Assembly: GCA_009929525.1 (NCBI GenBank)
Contig: SAAH01000001.1
Span: 1-64,000, forward strand
Source: Clostridia bacterium
GTDB lineage: Bacteria; Bacillota; Clostridia; Lachnospirales; Lachnospiraceae
DNA: 64,000 nt
Direction of reading: 5' to 3'
The notes below the pieces were generated by a model that made no database searches, was not told the origin of the DNA, and saw only the letters and a list, made by a program, of their open reading frames with translations. This document shows, in pieces, positions 1 through 8,167 of the stretch. How positions within the stretch are numbered: position 1 is the stretch's first letter; each line of letters opens with the position of its first letter. Position numbers and translations under genes: made by a program.

Positions 1-2
1 AA

Positions 3-74
3 AAGCATGGAATTAATGCTTACAAAGCAATTCAAAATGCAATAGCAGGTACCCCAGAAATCACTTTTGACTAA
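3..74 (+). CDS. C-terminal end of an unidentified protein (partial)
   Basis: An open frame runs from the window edge to a TAA at 72-74 and encodes 23 residues ending in AGTPEITFD. It converges on the PucR-type gene. The fragment is too short to assign. Its composition is compatible with the tail of a periplasmic binding protein, but that is only a guess. Confidence 0.35.
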   Translation, partial: KHGINAYKAIQNAIAGTPEITFD

Positions 75-82
75 TGGGGTAC
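49..82. terminator. Short inverted repeat between convergent genes
   Basis: Perfect 8-bp arms GTACCCCA (49-56) and TGGGGTAC (75-82) enclose the stop codon of the partial upstream frame. No T-tract follows on either strand, so terminator function is uncertain. Confidence 0.3.
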
Positions 83-89
83 TGAACAG

Positions 90-1547
90 TTACAATATTT
101 CTTTGATCTTATCCAGCCGGTATAAAAAAGTGCTCCGGTGGATGAAAAGCTCACGGGCAGTTTTAACTGCATTCAGGTGATTATCAAGATAGAGCTCCAA
201 CGTATGCATGTAATCAGTGTCATTATTTTCATCCATGATTTTTAATTTCAAAAGCTTCTCGTGGCTGATCATATAGCCGGGAAGCTTTTTTGTTGCCTGT
301 TCCAGGATATAGTCAAAGGAAATGTCATTGAAATGGTGGATCCATTTGGAAGGATTCTTTTTGTTTCCGAGTTCCAGTGCGATACGGGCCTGTACGTACT
401 GACGCCGGAGGTTCAGATGCCCCACCATGAGACGGCTGAACCCTGCTTTCATCAGACTGTCACGGATAAAGTAAATGATCTTATCTGAAACGTTATAGTC
501 CCCCTGTTCCTCCTGAGAAAGCGTATGGTTTATAAATACCACAATATTGTCTGAGTGAAGCACCGCGCAGGAATGGGGAATGATATTCTCAAGGTAATTG
601 CAGGTGGCTTTTGCAGTTAGATTCTCTTGATCCATATAGGTGGTCTGAAGAACGAGACATTCATATTCATGTCGGGAATACCATCCCAGATTATCAAGCT
701 TTTGGCTTATTGTCACATAATCAGAAGTCCTGTCGGTCAGAAACATCTGAATGATAGAATGCAAGGTCATATCTTTGACTGTACGGTGGACAGCATTGTG
801 AGAAAAGGCATGTTCGATCATCCTGGCCAGTTCCTCGAGTAAAAATCCATAGCAGGAATCAATGGGGGAAAGATCCTCAAGGAGCAAAAGCCGGTGAGTG
901 GTTTTGCCGAATTTCTTCAAGTTGACACATAAGGAAGCGGTACCGGTAGTTTTGTTAGGGTAATAGAAGAAGCCCTCTTTTTCCCGGACAGCATTATATA
1001 ATTCATCCTGTTTCAGTTCTGTGACATAAGGATAAGTTGTATCGGAGGAACCAAAGACAGTTTCCTGATAAAAATGGTCCCCAAAAAGCTGAGCAGCAAC
1101 AACCGTAAAATCCATACCGATAACTACCATAGAGTTTTCGAAAAGGGGAGCAGATAAAGCCAGAAGCTGTTGGATGGATTCGCCATTCAGGCGGCTGTTC
1201 ATGATTGCTTCCTGCCATTTGGTGATTTCGTTAAAAATTGACTGCAATAAATTGTACAAAGTGACGAAATCTGTATCGTCAAGAACAAAAACAATCGATT
1301 TTTTAGAAAATAGACTTGGCAATTTTTGATCTTTGAGACAAAAGATCAAAAGGTTTGAAGGAAGATGGACATGATCAAAAGACGATGCTTTCCCATCGTA
1401 TATATAGATACCACCTTCTTGAAAATCCCCGAAATCACATTGAAAATATGGAGCTTTGAGGACTGGTGCAAGACTGGCCGCTGCCTGTTCAGACAGGCGG
1501 ATATGTTTTTTGAGTTTATATATGATATAAGCCGCACTAAGTTTCAT
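90..1547 (-). CDS. PucR/CdaR-type transcriptional regulator
   Basis: A 485-residue protein whose last 25 residues (ARELFIHRSTFLYRLDKI) match the C-terminal helix-turn-helix of PucR/CdaR regulators. The N-terminal and central parts look like ligand-sensing and GGDEF-like regions typical of this family but carry no motif I can name with certainty. A GGAG ribosome site lies just before the ATG. The gene diverges from the methyltransferase operon that starts 140 bp away. By family habit it is probably the activator of that operon, with the methyl donor or a related aromatic compound as inducer. The regulatory link is inferred from position only. Confidence 0.85.
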   Translation of the reverse strand: MKLSAAYIIYKLKKHIRLSEQAAASLAPVLKAPYFQCDFGDFQEGGIYIYDGKASSFDHVHLPSNLLIFCLKDQKLPSLFSKKSIVFVLDDTDFVTLYNLLQSIFNEITKWQEAIMNSRLNGESIQQLLALSAPLFENSMVVIGMDFTVVAAQLFGDHFYQETVFGSSDTTYPYVTELKQDELYNAVREKEGFFYYPNKTTGTASLCVNLKKFGKTTHRLLLLEDLSPIDSCYGFLLEELARMIEHAFSHNAVHRTVKDMTLHSIIQMFLTDRTSDYVTISQKLDNLGWYSRHEYECLVLQTTYMDQENLTAKATCNYLENIIPHSCAVLHSDNIVVFINHTLSQEEQGDYNVSDKIIYFIRDSLMKAGFSRLMVGHLNLRRQYVQARIALELGNKKNPSKWIHHFNDISFDYILEQATKKLPGYMISHEKLLKLKIMDENNDTDYMHTLELYLDNHLNAVKTARELFIHRSTFLYRLDKIKEIL

Positions 1548-1612
1548 TTTTACAATCTCCCTTCATTCCTACACATTGTATGAAAAGATGGAGTGAATGT
1601 CAATCTGTTCGC

Positions 1613-1641
1613 TTGTTTTTATGAAAATATGAATGTGTTAT
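1613..1641 (+). promoter_or_regulatory. Candidate promoter of the methyltransferase operon
   Basis: TTGTTT (1613-1618), a 17-bp spacer and TGTTAT (1636-1641), about 48 bp before the first ATG. Both boxes are imperfect, which would suit a promoter that needs the neighbouring PucR-type activator. Confidence 0.4.
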
Positions 1642-1688
1642 ACTCGACTTATACATGGGGAAGAGATACAAATGGAGGTAGAAAAACA

Positions 1689-2507
1689 ATGATAATTATT
1701 GGCGAAAAAATCAATGGTTCCATCCCGATCGTTGCAGAGGCGATCGCAGCAAGAGATTCAGAATTTATCAGGAATCGTGCAAAGATCCAGGCAGCGGCGA
1801 ATGCGACATTCATCGATTGCTGTGCATCCGTGGAACAAAACGAAGTGGAAACCTTAAAGTGGATGATCGACTGTATCCAGGAAGTGACGGATACGCCGAT
1901 CTCTGTGGACAGTCCAAGCGTAGACGCTATCCTGGAGACGTATACATACTGTAAGAAGCCGGGTATCATCAATTCTGTATCAATGGAAGGCGATAAGATC
2001 GATAGGATATTTCCGGCTATCGCAGATTCCCAGTGGCAGGTGATCGCGCTTTTATGTGATGACAGCGGTATTCCAAAATCAGCGGCAGACCGTTTGAAAG
2101 TATTTGATGATATTATGGAAAAAGCAAAAAAATATGGTATCGCACCGAGCCGTATCCATATTGATCCGCTGGTAGAGATGCTCTGTACTTCGGAAGATGG
2201 AATCGCAATGAACGTGGAAGTTATCAGTACGATTCGTAAACAGTATCCGGATATTCATATTACTGCGGCAGTAAGTAATATTTCCTATAACCTTCCGGTA
2301 CGCAAGCTGATCAATCTGGGATTTACAGTACTGGCTATGAATGCAGGACTGGACAGTGCCATCCTTGATCCGACCAATAAAGATATGATCGGCCTGATCT
2401 ATGCCACAGAGGCATTACTTGGAAATGATTTTTATTGCATGGATTATATCAATGCTTATCGTGATGGATTATTCAGTGTTCAGCCTAAACCAAAAGCAGA
2501 GGGATGA
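1689..2507 (+). CDS. Methyltetrahydrofolate:corrinoid methyltransferase
   Basis: A 272-residue pterin-binding (DHPS-fold) methyltransferase like AcsE, MtvA and related proteins. It begins MIIIGEKINGSIP, the standard start of the family, and GGAGG sits 9 bp upstream, so I chose this ATG rather than the upstream in-frame one at 1593. Motifs include DSPSVDA and the NSVSMEGDK strand-loop, where the pterin ring binds. It would move the methyl group from the corrinoid protein to tetrahydrofolate, or the reverse. It is first in an operon with a corrinoid protein and a UroD-type methyltransferase, the three-part layout of O-demethylases. Confidence 0.88.
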   Translation: MIIIGEKINGSIPIVAEAIAARDSEFIRNRAKIQAAANATFIDCCASVEQNEVETLKWMIDCIQEVTDTPISVDSPSVDAILETYTYCKKPGIINSVSMEGDKIDRIFPAIADSQWQVIALLCDDSGIPKSAADRLKVFDDIMEKAKKYGIAPSRIHIDPLVEMLCTSEDGIAMNVEVISTIRKQYPDIHITAAVSNISYNLPVRKLINLGFTVLAMNAGLDSAILDPTNKDMIGLIYATEALLGNDFYCMDYINAYRDGLFSVQPKPKAEG

Positions 2508-2566
2508 GACTGAGCGATTAAAAGGAACATAAAAACAACTATATAATGTACAGGAGGAAATGTAGT

Positions 2567-3202
2567 ATGTCAAAGATCAATGAAGTTTTTGCAGCAGTGG
2601 AAAAAGGTAAAGTGAAATTAATCGCAGGTATTGTGCAGGAAGCACTGGATGCAGGGGATGATCCACAGGCAATTTTAAGCGAAGGTATGATCAAAGCCAT
2701 GGATGCAGTAGGTGCAAAGTTCTCTACCGGTGAAATCTTCGTCCCGGAGATGCTGATCGCAGCTCGTGCAATGAAAATGGGAGTTGAAGTGTTGAAACCC
2801 CATCTGGCAGCAGGGGCAGCTGGAGCAGCAGGAAAAGTAGTTATCGGAACTGTGGCGGGAGACCTTCATGATATCGGAAAAAATCTGGTATCTATGATGA
2901 TCGAGAGCGCAGGATTTGAAGTGATCGATCTTGGAGTAGACGTTTCAAAAGAAAAATTCCTGGAGACTGTAGCAGCCAACCCGGATACAAAGATCGTAGT
3001 TTGTTCCGCACTGCTGACAACGACGATGCCGGCGATGAAGGATACCGTAGCAGCACTGAATGAAGCACCATTTAGAAGCAATATCAAAGTTATGGTCGGG
3101 GGAGCACCTATCAGTCAGGAGTTTGCCGATGAAGTTGGGGCTGATGCATATACAGAGGATGCTGCAACGGCAGCAAAGAAAGCAAAAGAATTTGCGGCGT
3201 AA
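2567..3202 (+). CDS. Corrinoid (cobalamin-binding) shuttle protein
   Basis: A 211-residue protein with an N-terminal helical cap (about 1-85) and a Rossmann-like B12-binding domain. The signature GDLHDIGKN (DxHxxG, with the histidine as lower cobalt ligand) is present, followed by SALLTTTMPAM and the GGAP motif near the end. An Ala/Gly-rich hinge links the domains. AGGAGG lies 8 bp before the chosen ATG. It is the methyl carrier between the two methyltransferases encoded on either side. Length and architecture match MtvC/MtaC-type proteins. Confidence 0.93.
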   Translation: MSKINEVFAAVEKGKVKLIAGIVQEALDAGDDPQAILSEGMIKAMDAVGAKFSTGEIFVPEMLIAARAMKMGVEVLKPHLAAGAAGAAGKVVIGTVAGDLHDIGKNLVSMMIESAGFEVIDLGVDVSKEKFLETVAANPDTKIVVCSALLTTTMPAMKDTVAALNEAPFRSNIKVMVGGAPISQEFADEVGADAYTEDAATAAKKAKEFAA

Positions 3203-3294
3203 TAGATAGCGGTGACAGAAACAGGGCGGACATAAAGAAGGTATGAAGTGTACAAAAACAGACATAGTGCAGGATTAAGAAGGGTGGTAAATAT

Positions 3295-4281
3295 ATGTTA
3301 ACGAAGAGAGAGAATTTGTTAGAGACTATGCGCGGCGGACATCCGGATCGTTTCGTGAATCAGTATGAATTTATGCATATGATGTTTAATCCATATATGA
3401 TGAGCAGTCCGGCACCACAGTACGGACAGGAAAATGTGGTAAATGCATGGGGCGTTACCAACTCATGGCCAAAAGGAACTCCGGGATCATTTCCGGTACA
3501 CAAACCGGAGACGATCGTGATCAAGGATATCGAGCACTGGAAAGATTATGTAAAAGCTCCAAGTTTGGAATTTCCCGATGCAGCGTGGGAACCATTTATT
3601 AAAGAAGCGGAAGCAGTAGACAGAAAAGACCAGTATGTTACAACTTTTATCGCACCGGGATTGTTTGAACAGTGTCATCATCTGGGCGAGATCCAGAATA
3701 CTTTGATGAACTTTTACCTGAATCCAGATGAGATGAAGGAACTGATCAAATATCTGGAAGAGTGGGAGCTGAAATTAGCAGAAAAACTTTGCAAATACAT
3801 CAAGCCAAATGCAATTTTCCATCATGATGACTGGGGAAGCCAGAACTCCACATTTATGAAACCGGAAATGTTCGAAGAATTTTATTTTGATGCTTACAAA
3901 AATATCTATGGATATTATCATGACCATGGTGTGGAGCTTGTTGTCCATCATTCAGATTCTTATGCAGCGACTCTTGTTCCATATATGATCGACATGGGTG
4001 TCAATATCTGGCAGGGTGTTATGTGTTCTAATAACATACCGGAACTGATCAAGAAATATGGTGATAAGATTACATTTATGGGCGGCATCGACAGTGCAAA
4101 AGTAGACTTCCCGGGATGGGATCGTGAGACGATCAAGAGAGAAGTAAGACGGGCCTGCGACGAAAACGGCAAGTTCCATTTTATCCCGAATTCATCACAG
4201 GGACTGGCAGTCAGTACATTCCCGGGAGTGTATGAAGCTTTGACAGAAGAAATCGATGCATATAGTAAAGAGGTATTCTAA
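3295..4281 (+). CDS. UroD-family substrate:corrinoid methyltransferase
   Basis: A 328-residue protein of the uroporphyrinogen decarboxylase superfamily. Motifs seen are FHHDDWGSQNSTFM, VVHHSDSYAATLVP, TFMGGIDSAKVDFP and a final FIPNSSQG. Catabolic members use a zinc-activated centre to demethylate methoxylated aromatics, methanol or methylamines and pass the methyl to a corrinoid protein. Context (a pterin methyltransferase and a corrinoid protein, no MttB or MtaB) points to an O-demethylase substrate subunit like MtvB. The actual substrate cannot be read from sequence. No reductive activator (RACo) is encoded nearby. Confidence 0.82.
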   Translation: MLTKRENLLETMRGGHPDRFVNQYEFMHMMFNPYMMSSPAPQYGQENVVNAWGVTNSWPKGTPGSFPVHKPETIVIKDIEHWKDYVKAPSLEFPDAAWEPFIKEAEAVDRKDQYVTTFIAPGLFEQCHHLGEIQNTLMNFYLNPDEMKELIKYLEEWELKLAEKLCKYIKPNAIFHHDDWGSQNSTFMKPEMFEEFYFDAYKNIYGYYHDHGVELVVHHSDSYAATLVPYMIDMGVNIWQGVMCSNNIPELIKKYGDKITFMGGIDSAKVDFPGWDRETIKREVRRACDENGKFHFIPNSSQGLAVSTFPGVYEALTEEIDAYSKEVF

Positions 4282-4315
4282 AGACATAGAGAACACTGAG
4301 ATACAGGGCAAATAA

Positions 4316-4386
4316 AAGACACAGGGCCATTTCCTTGGGCTGATACAGCAAAGCTATATCGGCCTAAGGGATTGTCCCTGTGTCTT
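4316..4386. terminator. Long stem-loop terminator after the methyltransferase operon
   Basis: Perfect 11-bp arms AAGACACAGGG (4316-4326) and CCCTGTGTCTT (4376-4386), followed by ATTTT. A second stem inside pairs CCTTGGGC with GCCTAAGG. It separates the methyltransferase operon from the ABC-F gene. Confidence 0.75.
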
Positions 4387-4472
4387 ATTTTGCGAAAATG
4401 TGTTATGATAGAAGGAACAGACAGTTTAGACATATCAATGAGTACGAGTATATACAGACAGAACGGAGAATT

Positions 4473-6374
4473 ATGTTATATCAGATTAAAAATGGAACAG
4501 TTTCTGCCGGCGGGCAGACGATCCTTTCACATATAGATTTTGAGATAAAAGGAAAAGAAAAGATAGCCGTAGTAGGAAGAAACGGAGCGGGCAAGACCAC
4601 CCTTCTTCGCCTCATAGCGGGAGAGTTGGATGTGGACCGGGATGATAAGCAGATGCAAAAGAGTATCAGCAGTTCCCGTTCGGTAACTATCGGTATGCTG
4701 CATCAGAATCCACTGTTGGATATGGACAAGACGGTGGAAGAAATCCTGCTGGAAGGTTGTCCTCAGAAGGATGATTTTTCAAGAGAAAGATTTGCTTATG
4801 AGATGGAGTATGACCGGATCTTTACAGGATTTGGATTTGAAAAGGAAGAGAAGAGGCGAAAGCTTTCCAGTTTTTCGGGAGGAGAGCAGACGAAGATTTC
4901 TTTGATCCGTCTGCTGCTGATGAAGCCGGATATCCTTCTTCTGGATGAGCCGACCAATCATCTGGATATTCCAACGGTGGAATGGTTGGAATCCTATATG
5001 AAAGAGTACGAAAAAGCGGTAGTATTCGTATCTCATGACCGGTTCTTCCTGGATCAGGTCGTGGATGTGGTATATGAACTGCAAAGTGGGAAGTTAAAGA
5101 GATATCCGGGAAATTATACGAATTACAGAGCACAAAAACGCAAGGATATCAGCCTTCAGATGAAAGCCTACGAGAGGCAGCAGGCTGAGCTTGACCGCCT
5201 TGAAAAATTAGTGGAGAAGTTCAAACACAAGCCAAAGAAAGCATCCTTTGCCCGGTCGAGAAAGACGATGATGGACCGGATGGAGCGGACACCGAAGCCG
5301 GAAGCGGATGATGTGCATATTTTTACAGGTGCCCTGGAGCCGGAATTTCCCGGAAGCAAATGGGTGCTTGAGGCGGAACACCTGAAGATAGGATATGACA
5401 AAGTATTATTGGAGATGTCTCTTCGAGTGCGTCGTGGTCAAAAGATCGGTATCATCGGTGATAATGGTGTAGGAAAGAGTACATTTTTAAAGACGGTGGT
5501 CGGACTTTTGGAACCCATCGATGGAAAATGCGAATTGGGAAATCATACGCTTATGGGGTATTTTGATCAGCAGTCAGCTGCGATAGAATCGGACAAACAG
5601 GTGGTGGATCATTTTCATGACCTTTTTCCATCCATGCCGGAGAAGGATGTGCGTCAGACACTTGGGGCATATCTTTTCAAAGGACGGGATGCTTCCAAGC
5701 AGGTGAATTCTTTGTCAGGAGGCGAAAAGGCAAGGCTTCTGCTTGCAGAACTCCTTACCAGCCGCCCGAATCTCCTTGTTCTTGACGAGCCAACGAATCA
5801 TATGGACGTTCAGGCGAAGGAGACGCTGGAATCAGCTTTTCAGGCGTATACGGGGACTATTTTATTCGTATCTCATGACAGGTACTTTATACAGCAGGTG
5901 GCGGACGCGATCCTGGTATTTGAAGGACAGTCTGTAATGTACTATCCTTTTGGGTATGAACATTATCTGAAGAGAAGCCGGCAGGGAGATGGAAAGAATC
6001 TTTCGGCACTCATACGGGCGGAAGAGCAGGCGATGATCGCTGATTTTAAGGCAGTGCCCAAGGCAGAAAGACACAGACTGAGAGAGATCAGTACGGAAGA
6101 TGCATATCTTGACTGGAAGTTCCGGCTGACGGCGGAGCCGATGGAAGAGGCAAAACGTCAGGTGGAAATGCTCTGGGAACAGTGGGTGAGCCTCAGACAG
6201 GAAGCAGAGGAAGCCAGGTGGAATCCCGAAGTGGAGGAAGCCGTGGCGGTTCATCTAAAACAAAAAGAGTGTGAGATGAGAAATGAGATCGAAGCCAGCT
6301 GGGACAGATGGACCAAATGCTGCATGGACTGGGCAGAGGTGTATCTGGAAGCTGTAGATGATGATAAGAAGTAA
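4473..6374 (+). CDS. ABC-F family ATPase with C-terminal extension
   Basis: A 633-residue protein with two ABC domains and no membrane segment. The first domain has Walker A GRNGAGKTT, signature FSGGEQ and Walker B LLLDEPTNHLD; the second has GDNGVGKST, LSGGEK and LVLDEPTNHMD. A charged linker between them holds the P-site-tRNA interaction motif region. ABC-F proteins act on the ribosome, and some give antibiotic resistance. The last 130 or so residues after the second ABC domain form a charged, Trp-rich helical extension. I start at the ATG preceded by GGAG, 31 codons into the open frame. The subfamily is not assigned. Confidence 0.9.
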   Translation: MLYQIKNGTVSAGGQTILSHIDFEIKGKEKIAVVGRNGAGKTTLLRLIAGELDVDRDDKQMQKSISSSRSVTIGMLHQNPLLDMDKTVEEILLEGCPQKDDFSRERFAYEMEYDRIFTGFGFEKEEKRRKLSSFSGGEQTKISLIRLLLMKPDILLLDEPTNHLDIPTVEWLESYMKEYEKAVVFVSHDRFFLDQVVDVVYELQSGKLKRYPGNYTNYRAQKRKDISLQMKAYERQQAELDRLEKLVEKFKHKPKKASFARSRKTMMDRMERTPKPEADDVHIFTGALEPEFPGSKWVLEAEHLKIGYDKVLLEMSLRVRRGQKIGIIGDNGVGKSTFLKTVVGLLEPIDGKCELGNHTLMGYFDQQSAAIESDKQVVDHFHDLFPSMPEKDVRQTLGAYLFKGRDASKQVNSLSGGEKARLLLAELLTSRPNLLVLDEPTNHMDVQAKETLESAFQAYTGTILFVSHDRYFIQQVADAILVFEGQSVMYYPFGYEHYLKRSRQGDGKNLSALIRAEEQAMIADFKAVPKAERHRLREISTEDAYLDWKFRLTAEPMEEAKRQVEMLWEQWVSLRQEAEEARWNPEVEEAVAVHLKQKECEMRNEIEASWDRWTKCCMDWAEVYLEAVDDDKK

Positions 6375-6392
6375 AACAAATGGAGGGTAAGA

Positions 6393-7277
6393 ATGAGTAT
6401 AAGGGATAATAATAAAATTGTTTTTGAAGATACAAGGGAACTTTGCACGACGCATCCGATGCTGGTTGAAAGTATCCGGGAGGGAATCAAAAACCAGAAG
6501 CTTATTCTTGAAAGTGAAAGTGTTATGGGAGAGCAGAACCCTGCTCAAGGGGTGTCTGACACAGAGCCATCCGGAAAAGAAAAGGAAAAGAAAACGAGAG
6601 TACCGGCAAGGATCATCGTGTCATCAAAAAGAACTCTGGAAGCGGCGGCGGAATATAAAGGTAAGAAAATCTGTGTGCTCAACTTTGCATCAGCAACGAA
6701 TCCGGGAGGTGGTGTTGTTCAGGGCGCATCAGCGCAGGAGGAATGTCTGTGCCGGTGCAGTACATTATATTTCAACTTGAACATAAGAGAACTTATGACT
6801 GGATTTTACTATCCTCATCGCAATGCTAATGACCCTTTGTATAATAATGATTGTATCTATACCCCGGATGTCATGGTATTCAAAAGAGATACCCAGGATC
6901 CGGAACTGATGGGTAAAGAGGAGTGGTATAAGGTGAACGTGATCACCTGTGCAGCCCCTAATCTTCGGGAGATGCCAAGCAATATGATGAATCCCTTTTC
7001 CGGAGATAAGCCGGTGGGGATCACTGCGGATGCTTTGAAAAAGCTGCATAGAAAGAGGGGCAGACGGATCTTTGATATCGCGAAAGCAAATGGCAGTCAG
7101 GTACTGATCCTTGGAGCATTTGGCTGCGGAGCGTTTCGTAATCCGGCAAAACTGGTGGCGGAAGTTTATGCAGAACTTGTGCAGGAGTATCAGTATGATT
7201 TTGAGACAATAGAATTTGCAGTATATTGTTCGTCGAGAGACAGCGGAAATTTTGATGCATTCAAAGCAATCATATAA
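6393..7277 (+). CDS. TIGR02452-type protein, bacterial PARG-like macrodomain
   Basis: A 294-residue protein with the poly(ADP-ribose) glycohydrolase signature GGG-x7-QEE at about residues 105-117 (GGGVVQGASAQEE). NFASATNPGGG comes before it and the ligand-loop motif LGAFGCGAFRNP comes near the end. Proteins with this fold remove ADP-ribose from targets, and the bacterial branch is known as TIGR02452. It starts 18 bp after the ABC-F stop with a GGAGGG ribosome site, so the two are probably cotranscribed. No ADP-ribosyltransferase is seen in the window. Confidence 0.88.
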   Translation: MSIRDNNKIVFEDTRELCTTHPMLVESIREGIKNQKLILESESVMGEQNPAQGVSDTEPSGKEKEKKTRVPARIIVSSKRTLEAAAEYKGKKICVLNFASATNPGGGVVQGASAQEECLCRCSTLYFNLNIRELMTGFYYPHRNANDPLYNNDCIYTPDVMVFKRDTQDPELMGKEEWYKVNVITCAAPNLREMPSNMMNPFSGDKPVGITADALKKLHRKRGRRIFDIAKANGSQVLILGAFGCGAFRNPAKLVAEVYAELVQEYQYDFETIEFAVYCSSRDSGNFDAFKAII

Positions 7278-7293
7278 ATGATATTTTTGCTGT

Positions 7294-7321
7294 TTCACAA
7301 TTCATCAACCTGTGGTAATAT
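7294..7321 (+). promoter_or_regulatory. Candidate xpt promoter
   Basis: TTCACA (7294-7299), a 16-bp spacer and TAATAT (7316-7321), about 70 bp before the xpt ATG. I see no purine riboswitch core in this leader. Confidence 0.45.
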
Positions 7322-7392
7322 AGTTTCATTAACATGGAGTTTGCAAAGTATACATGAATATAACTAAGGCAGATGATGAAGGAGGCAATAGC

Positions 7393-7971
7393 ATGCAGGT
7401 ACTGAAGGAACGGATTCAAAAGGACGGGAAAGTCAAAGCAGGAAATGTCTTGAAAGTGGACAGTTTTTTGAATCATCAGATGGATATAAAGTTATTCGAG
7501 GCGATAGGAAAAGAATTCAAGAGACGTTTCGCGGATGTCGAGATCAATAAGATACTGACGATCGAAGCGTCAGGGATAGGGATTGCCTGTGTGGTTGCAC
7601 AGTACTTTGGTGTTCCGGTAGTATTTGCAAAGAAGAACCAGACAAAGAATATTGCAGGGGAAGTGTACACCAGTCAGGTAGAGTCATATACCCATGGCCG
7701 CGTATATGATATCATTGTGGCAAAAGAATTTCTTGGGGAAGGTGACAAAGTCCTGCTGATTGATGATTTCCTGGCAAATGGAAAAGCTCTGGAAGGACTG
7801 GCCGCGTTAGTTGAGGCTTCCGGTGCTGAGCTTGTCGGAGCCGGGATCGTTATCGAGAAAGGTTTCCAGGTCGGAGGGGAGATCATCAGGAACAAAGGAA
7901 TCCGCCTGGAATCACTTGCAATTGTGGATAGCCTGGATGAAGTGACAGGAAAGATTACCTTCCGGGAGTAG
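7393..7971 (+). CDS. xpt: Xanthine phosphoribosyltransferase
   Basis: A 192-residue type I phosphoribosyltransferase. The start [13 protein letters not shown] is the usual Xpt N-terminus and is preceded by GAAGGAGG, so the longer frame from 7354 is rejected. The PRPP loop is [14 protein letters not shown] (about residues 123-136). It makes XMP from xanthine and PRPP in purine salvage. The xanthine permease gene follows 196 bp later with its own promoter. Confidence 0.93.
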   Translation: MQVLKERIQKDGKVKAGNVLKVDSFLNHQMDIKLFEAIGKEFKRRFADVEINKILTIEASGIGIACVVAQYFGVPVVFAKKNQTKNIAGEVYTSQVESYTHGRVYDIIVAKEFLGEGDKVLLIDDFLANGKALEGLAALVEASGAELVGAGIVIEKGFQVGGEIIRNKGIRLESLAIVDSLDEVTGKITFRE

Positions 7972-8012
7972 CGTGATCAATTTGAAAGTATAACGCTTGA
8001 GGAGAAAATTTC

Positions 8013-8041
8013 TTTACAAGCCCTTTTCTATCCAATATAAT
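8013..8041 (+). promoter_or_regulatory. pbuX promoter
   Basis: TTTACA (8013-8018), a 17-bp spacer and a perfect TATAAT (8036-8041). It gives pbuX its own transcript with a leader of about 120 nt. Confidence 0.65.
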
Positions 8042-8059
8042 AAATCTATGTTCGATAAG

Positions 8060-8114
8060 AGAGACTAAGCTTAGTGATTATTCAGATTCTGGATAGTTAC
8101 TAAGCTTAGTCTCT
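8060..8114 (+). promoter_or_regulatory. 16-bp perfect hairpin in the pbuX leader
   Basis: AGAGACTAAGCTTAGT (8060-8075) pairs without mismatch with ACTAAGCTTAGTCTCT (8099-8114). The 23-nt loop can itself pair ATTCAG with CTGGAT. No T-tract follows, so it is not an intrinsic terminator, and it does not show purine riboswitch core features. A role in mRNA stability or protein binding is possible. Confidence 0.6.
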
Positions 8115-8167
8115 GTAGAGAATTAATTACACAGAAGCTAGAGTTTATGTACTAAAGGAGAAAAAGT

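Noticed and set aside
7278..7392. Purine riboswitch upstream of xpt
   Set aside because: The expected junction and loop motifs of the purine aptamer are not present; only a promoter-like pair was found.
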